Below, in pieces: positions 1 to 8,114 of a stretch of DNA of 25,184 nt; positions within the stretch are counted from its first letter, which is position 1; each line of letters opens with the position of its first letter. Location of the stretch: positions 1-25,184 of the forward strand of contig CAZVRW010000050.1 in NCBI GenBank assembly GCA_964630265.1. The letters are read 5' to 3'. Below the pieces are notes generated by a model. The model was given only the letters and a program-made list of their open reading frames with translations, had not been told where the DNA came from and searched no databases. This DNA is from CAZBWP01 sp964630265 (GTDB taxonomy: Bacteria; Pseudomonadota; Alphaproteobacteria; Rhodospirillales; Defluviicoccaceae). Both the position numbers and the translations under genes were made by a program.

Positions 1-1163
1 ACTAGGTCGCCTTTCACGACCCGCGCAAACGTCTCCGAGATCAGGATGGTGCGACCGAGCACCTTGCACATGCCTTCGAGCCGTGCCGCTTCGTTGGCTG
101 CGGCGCCGATCACTGAAAACTCGAGTCTGTCCCTCGTGCCGATGTTGCCATAGACGACGTCGCCCAGATGCAATCCAATGCCAGAGCGGATCATAGGCAG
201 GCCGTTGGCCTCTCGTTCAGCGTTGCAAGCGTCGATCCGAAGTATGGCGTCGCGTGCTGCGGCCAAAGCGCACTGGCACGCGTTCAGGTGAGCTTTGCAC
301 TGTTCCGGATGCTCCGACATGGTCCCGATGGGAAAAATCGACAGGGCAGAGTCACCGATGAAACGCAGCACCTCGCCACCATGCGCCATCACTGCGCCGG
401 CGGTTGCCTCGAAATAGTCGTCGAGCAGGGAAAGGAACTGATCCGTCGGCACTCGCTCGGCCAGCCGTGTCGATCCCCGCAGGTCGCTGAACCAGATGAC
501 GGCATGGATGTGCTCACCGTCACCACGCCGGATCAAACCCTTGAGCACCCGATCGCCGGTCTGCCGCCCCAGGTAGGTCTCGAGGATCACGGTTGCGGTG
601 CGCCGCAGGGCGTGGACCTCGAACAATCGAGCCACCATCGGCACAGCGTCTTCGATCATCTCGATCTCAATCGCCGTGAAGCCGCCGGCGCGGTCAGCGG
701 CCATGGTAATGGCATTCACCTTGCCGTCGGAAAAGATCAGCGGAAACGCCACATAATCTGTCGCACCTTCGGCTTTCAGTTCCCTGAGGATCGGATAGTC
801 GAGCAGGGCGTCTGGCGCGTCGATGCGACGTCGAACCCCCTGAGCCTTTTCAAAGATCTTGCGATATGGGCTTCTGAGATACATTTCATCCTGTAGGATT
901 TCGTGGGCCGGAAGGTACTCCTCCACGGCGTCGGTCCCGCGTGTCCACGTGTAGGTAGTCCCGAGAAACTGTGGGTGCAGCAGGCGCAACGTTACCCGCA
1001 ATCGCATCAGCGGAATGCCGATGCGGCGAATCTCCCGCGCGAACGCTCCAGTGATCTCGCCTGGGTTGGGCAACTCCCAAGCGGTGGTGATCAGCCAAGT
1101 GATCAGAGGGTTAAAGCGGATGCGGTTTGCCGGCGGCGCGGCGACGCTGGAAAGAGTTTCCAC
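1..1163 (-). CDS. Class III adenylate/guanylate cyclase, 3' end cut by window
   Basis: Predicted nucleotide cyclase making cAMP (or cGMP) from the triphosphate. Reading leftwards from a GTG at 1161-1163, preceded by GGGGAGG, the frame stays open for 387 codons to the window edge, so the last few dozen residues are missing. Residues 1 to about 200 are a sensor-like region of the kind found before the catalytic domain in many alphaproteobacterial cyclases. The catalytic domain follows: FSDLRG with metal Asp227, then FIGDSALSIFP with second metal Asp271, and the transition-state Asn357 and Arg361 in ANEAARLE. The substrate-specifying positions look altered: Arg267 where Lys is usual (VLRFIGD), and Ser350 where class IIIb enzymes have Thr. 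No membrane segment is evident, so it is probably cytoplasmic. It is divergent from the M20 gene. Class III membership is firm; nucleotide preference is not. Confidence 0.88.
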   Translation of the reverse strand, partial: METLSSVAAPPANRIRFNPLITWLITTAWELPNPGEITGAFAREIRRIGIPLMRLRVTLRLLHPQFLGTTYTWTRGTDAVEEYLPAHEILQDEMYLRSPYRKIFEKAQGVRRRIDAPDALLDYPILRELKAEGATDYVAFPLIFSDGKVNAITMAADRAGGFTAIEIEMIEDAVPMVARLFEVHALRRTATVILETYLGRQTGDRVLKGLIRRGDGEHIHAVIWFSDLRGSTRLAERVPTDQFLSLLDDYFEATAGAVMAHGGEVLRFIGDSALSIFPIGTMSEHPEQCKAHLNACQCALAAARDAILRIDACNAEREANGLPMIRSGIGLHLGDVVYGNIGTRDRLEFSVIGAAANEAARLEGMCKVLGRTILISETFARVVKGDL

Positions 1164-1267
1164 GGTTACCTCCCCGACTGAACCACGGCCCTATATAAGG
1201 TGGGCAGGGTGGACCCGCCATGAGGCAGCGGTTCTCCACCTCCACGTCATCGGGGAGTGCCGAACTC

Positions 1268-2434
1268 ATGCCTGTGATCGACCGTCTCGCTGAACTGCGC
1301 CCCCAAATGGCAGCATGGCGACGCCACCTGCACGCGCATCCCGAGACGGCATTCGAGGAGCGCGAGACCGCGGCGTTTGTCGCTAGTCGCCTCGAAGACT
1401 TCGGCATGAGGGTGACCCGCGGGATCGCCGGCACGGGCGTCGTCGGGACACTCGCCAACGGCAGCGGTCCGGCGATCGGGCTGCGCGCGGACATGGATGC
1501 TCTGCCGATCATGGAGGCCAACACCTTCGCTCACCGATCGAGGCGCCCCGGCTGCATGCACGCTTGCGGCCACGACGGCCATACCGCAATGCTGCTCGGC
1601 GCCGCTCAGTATCTGGCGGAGACGCGGCGGTTTCGCGGCACCGTCCAGCTGATCTTTCAGCCGGCGGAAGAAAACGAGGGTGGCGGTCGGGCGATGATTG
1701 AGGATGGTCTGTTCGATCGGTTTCCCGTTGCAGCCGTGTTCGGATTGCACAATTGGCCCGGCCTCGCCGTAGGGACCATGGCCGCGCGAGCGGGGCCCGT
1801 GATGGCAGCCTCCGATATCTTCGAGGTCGTCATCAACGGGTGCGGTTCGCACGCGGCCATGCCGCATCTCGGCGTTGATCCGGTCCTCGTGGCGGCAGCG
1901 ATCGTCGGCGCCCTGCAGACCATCCCGAGCCGTGGCATTCATCCCGCCGAGGCAGCGGTGGTCTCGGTCACCCGAATGATGGCCGGCGATATCTGGAACG
2001 TAATTCCCGATCGTGCCACCCTGGGTGGAACGACGCGGGCGCTCACACCGTCTGTCCATGCGACCCTGGAGCCAGCGATCCGTCGCATCGTCGCAGGCGT
2101 CGCCGCGGCATTCGGCGCGATGGCCGAAGTGCGCTACGAACGACGCTACCCGCCAACCGTCAATGATGCAGAAGCGACCCACCGCGCCGCAGCAGCCGCC
2201 ACGGCCGTGGTTGGGTCCGAGCAGGTTGATCGCGATGCACCGCCCAGCATGGGGGCCGAGGATTTCGCGTTCATGTTGCAGGCCCGTCCCGGCGCGTATC
2301 TGTGGATCGGCAACGGGCTCGGGCACGAGGGCTGCACGCTGCACAGTCCCCACTATGATTTCAATGACGACATCCTGCCGATCGGCGCAAGTTACTGGGC
2401 GACGCTGGTTGAACGCGAACTCGGCGTTGCCTGA
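1268..2434 (+). CDS. M20 family amidohydrolase (hippurate hydrolase-like)
   Basis: Predicted metal-dependent cytoplasmic hydrolase that cleaves N-acyl amino acids or similar amides; the substrate cannot be read from sequence. With a start at 1268 the protein has 388 residues, normal for the M20D group. The ATG has GGGGAG ten bases upstream; an in-frame ATG at 1220 would add 16 residues that do not resemble the family start. Metal-site motifs are visible: HACGHDGH (about residues 98-105), FQPAEENEGGG with the Glu134/Glu135 pair, GLHNWP with His161, and a late His in CTLHSPHYDF. The MGAEDFAFML segment is also typical of hippurate hydrolase and amino-acid N-acyl hydrolases. It converges on the small membrane-protein gene with a 68-base spacer. 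Confidence 0.9.
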   Translation: MPVIDRLAELRPQMAAWRRHLHAHPETAFEERETAAFVASRLEDFGMRVTRGIAGTGVVGTLANGSGPAIGLRADMDALPIMEANTFAHRSRRPGCMHACGHDGHTAMLLGAAQYLAETRRFRGTVQLIFQPAEENEGGGRAMIEDGLFDRFPVAAVFGLHNWPGLAVGTMAARAGPVMAASDIFEVVINGCGSHAAMPHLGVDPVLVAAAIVGALQTIPSRGIHPAEAAVVSVTRMMAGDIWNVIPDRATLGGTTRALTPSVHATLEPAIRRIVAGVAAAFGAMAEVRYERRYPPTVNDAEATHRAAAAATAVVGSEQVDRDAPPSMGAEDFAFMLQARPGAYLWIGNGLGHEGCTLHSPHYDFNDDILPIGASYWATLVERELGVA

Positions 2435-2502
2435 GGCGCGAAACAGGAGGCACCAGCGTCAACAGCGTCGACGAAAGGGCGCCAAGCACGGCTGATCGCA
2501 GT

Positions 2503-2676
2503 TCAGAACGTCGCGGTATTGAACACTGCGGCCAGGATGCCGAAGAAGGCGACCACGAAGATTGCGATCATCGCGAATTTCTTGATGGGCGAAATCTTTG
2601 GTCCGAACTCCTTGTTCCAGCGCTCCTCAGCAAGACGGCGTCGCTCTTCCTCGGTCGGCTCTTGGCGCTCGGTCAC
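2503..2676 (-). CDS. Small single-pass membrane protein, 57 residues
   Basis: A short open frame starting with GTG at 2676 and preceded by GAGGAG, which overlaps the stop codon of the acyl-CoA dehydrogenase gene. The product has 57 residues. Residues 1-33 are highly charged (many Glu and Arg, then KEFGPKISPIKK). Residues 34-53 are a hydrophobic helix rich in Phe, Ile, Ala and Val, and the tail is only a few residues. This suggests a small inner-membrane protein with a cytoplasmic N-terminus. The gap to the upstream dehydrogenase gene is 15 bases, so the two are probably co-transcribed. No family is recognised and no function is offered. The reading is supported by the ribosome binding site, the coherent charged-then-hydrophobic pattern and the operon spacing. 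Confidence 0.68.
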   Translation of the reverse strand: MTERQEPTEEERRRLAEERWNKEFGPKISPIKKFAMIAIFVVAFFGILAAVFNTATF

Positions 2677-2691
2677 GGGATCGATCGCTCC

Positions 2692-3909
2692 TCAATTGGC
2701 GGTGAATGCCTGAAGGCCGGTTTGCGCCCGGCCAAGGATCAGGGCGTGGATATCGTGGGTGCCTTCGTAGGTGTTGACGGTTTCCAGATTCATGACGTGG
2801 CGGATCACGTGAAAGTCGTCGACGATGCCGTTCCCGCCGTGCATGTCGCGCGCCATGCGGGAAATCTCCAACGCCTTGCCGCATGAATTGCGCTTGATCA
2901 GCGATATGGCCTCCGGTGCCAAGCGGTCCTCGTCCATCAGGCGGCCGGCGCGCAGGCACGCGTGCAAGCCGAGGGCGATCTCCGTTTGCATGTCGGCGAG
3001 TTTTTTCTGGATGAGTTGGTTGGCGGCGAGCGGCCGGCCGAACTGCTTGCGCTCAAGCGTGTAGGTGCGTGCCGCATGCCAACAAAACTCCGCCGCTCCG
3101 AGTGCCCCCCAGGCAATCCCGTAGCGCGCCTTGTTGAGACAACCAAAGGGGCCTTGCAGCCCGCTCACCTCCGGAAAAACGTTGCCCTCCGGCACGAACA
3201 CGCGATCCATGACGATCTCGCCGGTCGGCGATGCGCGCAGCGAGAATTTGCCACGAATGATCGGCGTCGTCAGGCCGACCATCCCGCGCTCCAGAATGAA
3301 GCCGCGGATGCGGCCATCGAGTTTCGCCCAGACCAACGCGATGTCGGCGATTGGCGCATTGGTAATCCACGTCTTGCAGCCGGTCACAACATAACCGCCG
3401 GCCACTCGTTCCGCGCGGGCGCGCATGCCGCCGGGGTCCGAACCGTGGTCAGGTTCGGTCAACCCGAAGCAGCCGATCAATGCACCGCTGGCGAGCTTGG
3501 GCAGGAATCGGCGCCGTTGGTCTTCCGTGCCGTAGACATGAATCGGATGCATGACGAGCGAGGACTGGACGCTCATGGTTGAGCGGTAGGCGGAATCGAC
3601 ACGCTCGATCTCCCGCGCCGCCAGACCGTAGGCCACGTGGTTGACTCCCGCACCACCGTACTCTGGCGGGATCGTCGGCCCCAGTAGCCCGAGCGATCCC
3701 ATCTCGCGCAGGATCTCCGGATCGAACCGTTCCTCGCGGTTCGCCATGAGAATGCGGGGCATCAGCTTGTCCTGGGCGTATTGGCAAGCCGTATCCCGGA
3801 TCAGCCGTTCATCCTCGCTCAACTGATCGTCGAGCCGGAGCGGATCGTCCCAAAGGAAAGACGCCGTGGCCGAAACGTCGTCGCCGCGCATGCTGTCGTC
3901 CTCAATCAA
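2692..3909 (-). CDS. gcdH: Glutaryl-CoA dehydrogenase (acyl-CoA dehydrogenase family)
   Basis: FAD-dependent oxidative decarboxylation of glutaryl-CoA to crotonyl-CoA in lysine, tryptophan and glutarate breakdown. The 405-residue length is normal. The family-specific segment VDSAYRSTMSVQSSLVMHPI carries the Arg and Ser that in characterised enzymes contact the glutaryl carboxylate. The catalytic base is Glu382 in VNTYEGTHDIHALILGRA. FAD and substrate motifs such as GCFGLTEPDHGSDP and KTWITNAPIAD are intact. The chosen start is a TTG at 3909 with GAGGTG four bases upstream; an ATG at 3891 is also possible and removes six residues. A small membrane-protein gene follows 15 bases downstream. The gene is divergent from the hydrolase/OsmC gene. 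Confidence 0.93.
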   Translation of the reverse strand: MIEDDSMRGDDVSATASFLWDDPLRLDDQLSEDERLIRDTACQYAQDKLMPRILMANREERFDPEILREMGSLGLLGPTIPPEYGGAGVNHVAYGLAAREIERVDSAYRSTMSVQSSLVMHPIHVYGTEDQRRRFLPKLASGALIGCFGLTEPDHGSDPGGMRARAERVAGGYVVTGCKTWITNAPIADIALVWAKLDGRIRGFILERGMVGLTTPIIRGKFSLRASPTGEIVMDRVFVPEGNVFPEVSGLQGPFGCLNKARYGIAWGALGAAEFCWHAARTYTLERKQFGRPLAANQLIQKKLADMQTEIALGLHACLRAGRLMDEDRLAPEAISLIKRNSCGKALEISRMARDMHGGNGIVDDFHVIRHVMNLETVNTYEGTHDIHALILGRAQTGLQAFTAN

Positions 3910-3925
3910 GTTTCACCTCAGCCAA

Positions 3926-3954
3926 TTCATATATAGAGAGTCGAGGCGTCTCAA
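3926..3954 (-). promoter_or_regulatory. Candidate sigma70-type promoter for gcdH
   Basis: On the minus strand a TTGAGA box (3954-3949) is followed, after 17 bases, by TATGAA (3931-3926) inside an AT-rich TATATATGAA patch. The spacing is ideal and five of six -35 bases match consensus. The predicted transcription start would be only about ten bases before the TTG codon at 3909, which is tight and could instead favour the ATG at 3891. This rests on motif reading only. Confidence 0.38.
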
Positions 3955-3996
3955 GGACACGCATGGCAATCAGTGAGCGGTAGAGGGGAGAACGTG

Positions 3997-5250
3997 ATGG
4001 CGGGAATTCAAAGTGGGGAGCGGATCACTTTCATCGGGGCCGACGGCGAAAGCCGATTGGCGGCGCGGCTAGACAAGCCAGTGGGCTCGCCGGTCGCCTA
4101 CGCGCTGTTCGCCCACTGCTTCACCTGCGGCAAGGACATCAAGGCAGCGTCGCGCATCGCCGAGGGATTGACGCGGCGGGGAATTGCCGTGCTGCGATTC
4201 GACTTCACGGGGCTCGGCGCCAGTGAAGGAGAATTCGAGAATACCAATTTCTCGTCCAACCTCGGCGATCTGGTTGCGGCGGCAGACTGGCTGCGGTCCG
4301 AGGCGGAGGCGCCGAAGATCCTGATTGGCCACAGCCTCGGCGGAACCGCGGTGTTGGCCGCCGCTGCGAGCGTTCCCGAATGCGTCGCAGTCTGCACCAT
4401 CGCGGCTCCAGCCGAGCCGAGCCATGTTACCCGGCTGTTCGTCGACGCCAAGCCCGAGTTGGATGAACGCGGCGAGGCCGAGGTCTCGCTCGGCGGCCGG
4501 TCCTTCCGCATTCGCCAGAGCTTTCTCGACGACATTGAAACCCATAGCTTGGAGGCCAAGATCGCCGAACTCAGGCGGGCGCTTCTCATCTTCCACGGGC
4601 CTCGCGACGCCATCGTCGACATCAACAATGCGACCCGCATATTCGTCGCCGCCAAGCACCCGAAAAGCTTCGTCTCGCTCGACGATGCCGATCACTTGAT
4701 CGCAAGACCCGAAGACTCGGCGTACGTCGCCGGCGTAATTGCATCCTGGGCCGCGCGCTATGTGGGGACGGCCGAGGCGGCGGTCGCCCAACCGACGCCG
4801 CCGCCCTTCGATGTTCCGCCGGATGCGGTGACGGTGACGGAAACGCGGCAGGGCAAGTTCGCACAGATGATCTATGTGGGCGATCGCCACCGCCTGCTTG
4901 CCGACGAGCCGGTCGCTTACGGCGGGACGGACACCGGTCCCGGCCCCTACGATCTGCTGATGGCGGGGCTTGGCGCCTGCACGACGATGACGATGCGGAT
5001 GTACGCCGAACACAAGGGGCTTCCCTTGGAACGGGTATCGGTGACGCTCCGTCACGCCAAGATCCACGCCAAGGATTGCGCAGAGTGCGAGACGCAAAGC
5101 GGCAAGGTGGATCGCATTCGCCGGTTCGTCACGATCGAGGGACCATTGGACGACGATCAGCGCCAACGTCTTCTGGAGATCGCCGACAAGTGCCCCGTAC
5201 ATCGCACCCTACACTCGGAAGTGTGGGTGGAGACGACGCTCGAGACCTGA
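3997..5250 (+). CDS. Alpha/beta hydrolase fused to OsmC-family domain
   Basis: A 417-residue bifunctional protein. Residues 1 to about 255 are an alpha/beta hydrolase with nucleophile Ser113 in GHSLGG, a likely acid Asp204 in HGPRDAIV, and catalytic His233 in DDADHLIA. Residues about 285-412 form an OsmC/Ohr-like domain with Cys328 in GLGACTT and Cys399 in ADKCPVH, the two positions that act as redox cysteines in organic hydroperoxide reductases. A CxxC pair lies at 361-364. Hydrolase/OsmC fusions are a known family, but their substrate is not established; esterase plus thiol-peroxidase action in oxidative stress is an inference. The start is the ATG at 3997 with GGGGAG six bases upstream; GTG codons at 3994 and 3973 are less likely. 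The protein is probably cytoplasmic, since no signal peptide is seen. Confidence 0.9.
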   Translation: MAGIQSGERITFIGADGESRLAARLDKPVGSPVAYALFAHCFTCGKDIKAASRIAEGLTRRGIAVLRFDFTGLGASEGEFENTNFSSNLGDLVAAADWLRSEAEAPKILIGHSLGGTAVLAAAASVPECVAVCTIAAPAEPSHVTRLFVDAKPELDERGEAEVSLGGRSFRIRQSFLDDIETHSLEAKIAELRRALLIFHGPRDAIVDINNATRIFVAAKHPKSFVSLDDADHLIARPEDSAYVAGVIASWAARYVGTAEAAVAQPTPPPFDVPPDAVTVTETRQGKFAQMIYVGDRHRLLADEPVAYGGTDTGPGPYDLLMAGLGACTTMTMRMYAEHKGLPLERVSVTLRHAKIHAKDCAECETQSGKVDRIRRFVTIEGPLDDDQRQRLLEIADKCPVHRTLHSEVWVETTLET

Positions 5251-5257
5251 CCCGCGT

Positions 5258-5285
5258 CCGGCGCCTCTTGCTGGCGGGGCGCCGG
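5258..5285. terminator. GC-rich hairpin between convergent genes
   Basis: CCGGCGCC at 5258-5265 pairs perfectly with GGCGCCGG at 5278-5285, around a 12-base loop. It lies in the 51-base gap between the stop codons of two convergent genes, which fits a shared bidirectional terminator. There is no run of T on either side, so it may stall or protect transcripts rather than act as a classical intrinsic terminator. Confidence 0.5.
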
Positions 5286-5301
5286 CTCGCGGTTTGCAGC
5301 G

Positions 5302-6105
5302 CTAAATCGCCACGCCAAGCGTTTGATGGACCCGCTGAACAACCTCGGGAGCGAGGTCTAGCCGGGCAGCCAGGGTTTGCAGGTACCGCCGTTCCGCATC
5401 TGTGTCGACGTCGATGGCGAGCAGCGAGGCGGCATAGATCTCGACCGCTTCCTCGGGGCGGCCCACTCCAGCAACCAACGCATCTATGTCCAGCGGCTTG
5501 CGCATCTCGTCTTCGACAAACGCGCGGGCCGCATCGTCGGCGCCCGCTTCCTGCAACTGTCCGAGGATGCGTTGATATTCTTGGGGATCGATGACGCCGT
5601 CGGCCTTGGCGGCGCTGACCATGGCGCGAATGGCGAGCAGGGCGATGGTTTGGAGTCGCTCTTTCTCTTGCGCACCCTGTGGCTCCCGCAGGCCGAGCGG
5701 TGCCTCTTGCGCGAGTTGTTGCTGATCAACGGGAGCATTGCCCTTCAGGGCTTGATAAGCGAGTGAGCCGAGCAAAGCCAGCGTACCGCCGCCAACGGCA
5801 CCCTTCAGAGCACCGCCGCCGCCGCCGAGAAGCGCGCCGGCGATGGCGGCGAGGCCACCGATTGCCAGCGGATCGCCGCTTCGCACGGAACCGGTGGCCT
5901 GGCCGAACAGGTCCCCGGCCCTGGAAGCGAGCCCTCCCAGTCCGCCTCCGCCCGGTCCGCCGCCGAGCGATCCAAAGAGGGCGCCGAGCGGACTGTCGCT
6001 CGCCCCCAATCCCTGCGGTCCCATGGCGTGGCCGACCCTGTCGTTTGTCGACCGAGACATCCCGGCTCCCATCAATTGACCAAGCAACTCCTGGGCATTG
6101 AACAT
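5302..6105 (-). CDS. DUF533 / TerB-like family protein (YebE-like)
   Basis: A 267-residue protein of the DUF533 family, whose members are often labelled tellurite-resistance TerB-like; the true function is unknown. Residues 40-120 are very rich in glycine, alanine and leucine, with one or two membrane-compatible stretches around 80-118. Residues about 148-265 form a helical TerB-like domain with acidic motifs KADGVIDPQEYQRI and DVDTDAERRYL that resemble metal-binding loops. The ATG at 6105 (MFNAQELLGQLMG) matches the usual family start; more upstream in-frame codons give arginine- and proline-rich low-quality sequence. The ribosome binding site is weak. The gene is downstream of a parA-type gene on the same strand, but the 226-base gap argues for a separate promoter. 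Confidence 0.82.
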   Translation of the reverse strand: MFNAQELLGQLMGAGMSRSTNDRVGHAMGPQGLGASDSPLGALFGSLGGGPGGGGLGGLASRAGDLFGQATGSVRSGDPLAIGGLAAIAGALLGGGGGALKGAVGGGTLALLGSLAYQALKGNAPVDQQQLAQEAPLGLREPQGAQEKERLQTIALLAIRAMVSAAKADGVIDPQEYQRILGQLQEAGADDAARAFVEDEMRKPLDIDALVAGVGRPEEAVEIYAASLLAIDVDTDAERRYLQTLAARLDLAPEVVQRVHQTLGVAI

Positions 6106-6331
6106 CGTGGTGTTCCCGTGTTGTTGACGAAGCGCTCCCCCCATCCGCTTCAACGCGATTGCCGAACAACGTGGGAGCCGAGCCGATGCACACAGTTTGT
6201 GGCACGCCGCCGTCACTCTGACAAGCGGGGGTGATCTCCTTGCGGGTTTCGCCTCGCTTCGATCCGTTAAAGAATTGGTATCGTTGTTGGCGTGCACTGA
6301 ACGAGGGAGCCGGTCGGGACAGATGCGGCGG

Positions 6332-6967
6332 CTACACTTGGTCAGCGATCTCTGCGGCAAGAGCGCGGATCTCGGCGGCCGCGGCACTGGCGTGCGCGGT
6401 CTCGATGACCGACAGCCCGTCCAGCATGCTGGCGGCGAAGGCGATGCGATTGCCGATCTGCGACGTTGCGACATGCCAGCCGAGGTCGACGAGTTTCTGG
6501 CGCATCTGATCGATCACCTTGCCGCGCGGGGGCACGCGATTGAGCACGATCAGCACCGGCGTTCCGGCTTCCGAAGCGAGGCGGATCGTCGGCTGGGTGG
6601 CCCAGACGTCCATGGGGCTCGGCTGCACCGGGATAACCACAAGCTTTGCCGCGCGGACCGCCAGCTTGGCTTCCGTCTCCGCGTGCGGCGGGCTATCGAC
6701 GATGACGATATCGTGGTCCCGTCCAACCCGCTCGATCTCGTTGCTGACGCGCCAGCCGGATACGGCGATCAACGTCAGGGAATGGCGCCCGCTGCCGCCT
6801 GTTTCGCCTCGGGCGCGGTCCCAGGCGGCGAGGGAGCCCTGAGGATCAATATCGACGAGGGCGACGCGCTTGCCCTCTGCTGCCCAGGCGACAGCGAGGT
6901 GGGCGGCAAGCGTCGTCTTGCCGGCCCCGCCCTTCTGTTGTGCGATCGTGTAAACTTTGGCCGCCAT
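6332..6967 (-). CDS. ParA/MinD-type ATPase, no ParB partner nearby
   Basis: A 211-residue deviant Walker-type ATPase. KGGAGKTT at residues 12-19 carries the signature lysine of ParA/MinD proteins, VDIDPQGS follows as the A' motif, and IVDSPPH is the Walker B-like segment. The short length, without an N-terminal DNA-binding region, matches small ParA proteins used to position cargo such as plasmids, chemoreceptor arrays or other structures. The start is the ATG at 6967 with GGGGGA seven bases upstream; an ATG at 6982 is possible but would consume the ribosome binding site. No parB or centromere-like repeat was found beside it, so the cargo cannot be inferred. It is a cytoplasmic protein acting on the nucleoid or membrane. 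Confidence 0.88.
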   Translation of the reverse strand: MAAKVYTIAQQKGGAGKTTLAAHLAVAWAAEGKRVALVDIDPQGSLAAWDRARGETGGSGRHSLTLIAVSGWRVSNEIERVGRDHDIVIVDSPPHAETEAKLAVRAAKLVVIPVQPSPMDVWATQPTIRLASEAGTPVLIVLNRVPPRGKVIDQMRQKLVDLGWHVATSQIGNRIAFAASMLDGLSVIETAHASAAAAEIRALAAEIADQV

Positions 6968-7107
6968 TGTGCGTTCCCCCATTGATCGAGACCATTAAAG
7001 TCTAGGTCGAATAAGAGAGCGGCGCCATTCCTTGTGGTTAATGCCTCCGCCTGGAGTGCTCGGATGAGGAAAAATGCCATGGTCGCCGAAAGCGCTCCAG
7101 GATCTGA

Positions 7108-8019
7108 TCAGCGCCCGCCCGGGGAATCGTCTCCGGTGGTCGGCGCTCCTTCAGGCGCATCGAGGATCTCGGCACGAACCTGCTCCGCTGCGGCGCGCAG
7201 CGCTGCATAGGCCTGGGGATGGCGATCGACCCAGTTCGCACTTGTGATCAGCAGCGCCTGCATGCTGATGGTTCGAGTCGGAGTTTCGTCCGGCTGGAGA
7301 CGGGCGTAGGAGCCGGCGGGGATCTCGTCGCGCGTGTAGACGGCCACACCCTGCACGTCGGCGTCGAAGACGGCTTCGCTGTCGACATCGATCAGGCGGA
7401 GGTCGACGGTCGCGCCGTCCACCTGCATCATGTAGCTGGAGCCAATCCCGGCCACATAGAGAAGACAATCGGCTTGGCCTTCGGCCAGCGTCGCAACCGC
7501 CAGCGAGCGGCCGAGGGGTTTGACCGTGATTGCGCCATAAGGAGCCTCCAAAGAGCTGAGGACCGTCCAGGTGACGGTGCTGCCGCTGCCAGGCTCACCG
7601 ATCAGCACGCGCGCCGCCTTACCGCGTGTCGCAAGGTCCATCGCGGTTGAGAGCCCGGCGGTGTGGCGGCAAACGAGGTGCACGAATTCACGGTGAAGCG
7701 GCACCGGCTCGGCGAGCGCAATGCCGCCCCCGCGATCGAGCCTGTTGAAATGGAGCACGGCGTCCGCTTGGGCAATGGCTGCGTCGCATAAGCGGGCTTG
7801 CATGCCTGCCATGTTGAACAACGAGCCCGCGGTTTCGACCACTTGGACGTCGACGCCATTGACCGCGGCTTCGGTCGCGATCCGCTCGCCGACGAAATAG
7901 TAGATACCATCCTTGCGGGCCGTGCAGAGGCGCAGCTTCGGATCGGCCGCCTCGGCCTTGGCGGTCGTGGCAATAGCGGCGACGACGAGGGCGGAGAACA
8001 ATCGGGTCAGTCGAAGCAT
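7108..8019 (-). CDS. TAXI-family TRAP transporter solute receptor
   Basis: A 303-residue periplasmic solute-binding protein of the TAXI group. Residues 1-25 form a Sec signal peptide with a hydrophobic core (LFSALVVAAIATTAKAEA). The mature start LRLCTARKDGIYYFVGERIA matches the TAXI motif of glycine and tyrosine residues that shapes the ligand pocket. The segment IGEPGSGSTVTWTVLSS and the later LAEGQADCLLYVAG are also typical. GGAGG lies eleven bases before the ATG. TAXI receptors normally feed a fused DctQM membrane permease, but none is in this window, so either the permease is elsewhere or the protein acts as a sensor. The ligand is unknown; glutamate is reported for one family member. The gene follows dnaE2 on the same strand after 95 bases, probably as a separate unit. 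Confidence 0.86.
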   Translation of the reverse strand: MLRLTRLFSALVVAAIATTAKAEAADPKLRLCTARKDGIYYFVGERIATEAAVNGVDVQVVETAGSLFNMAGMQARLCDAAIAQADAVLHFNRLDRGGGIALAEPVPLHREFVHLVCRHTAGLSTAMDLATRGKAARVLIGEPGSGSTVTWTVLSSLEAPYGAITVKPLGRSLAVATLAEGQADCLLYVAGIGSSYMMQVDGATVDLRLIDVDSEAVFDADVQGVAVYTRDEIPAGSYARLQPDETPTRTISMQALLITSANWVDRHPQAYAALRAAAEQVRAEILDAPEGAPTTGDDSPGGR

Positions 8020-8114
8020 GACGATCGATGCGCCTCCGTGCGCTCGTGGTCAATGGCGTCGGCTAAAAATACCATCCTGCATGGCGGGAGACCAGATGTG
8101 CACGGGCCGAACCG

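Noticed and set aside
4069..5202. Minus-strand frame opposite the hydrolase/OsmC gene (377 codons)
   Set aside because: It is a shadow of a gene with both active sites intact; the translation shows no domain organisation.
6106..6474. In-frame upstream extension of the DUF533 gene to 6474
   Set aside because: The added 123 residues are Arg/Pro/Ser-rich and unlike the family; the ATG at 6105 gives the normal family start.
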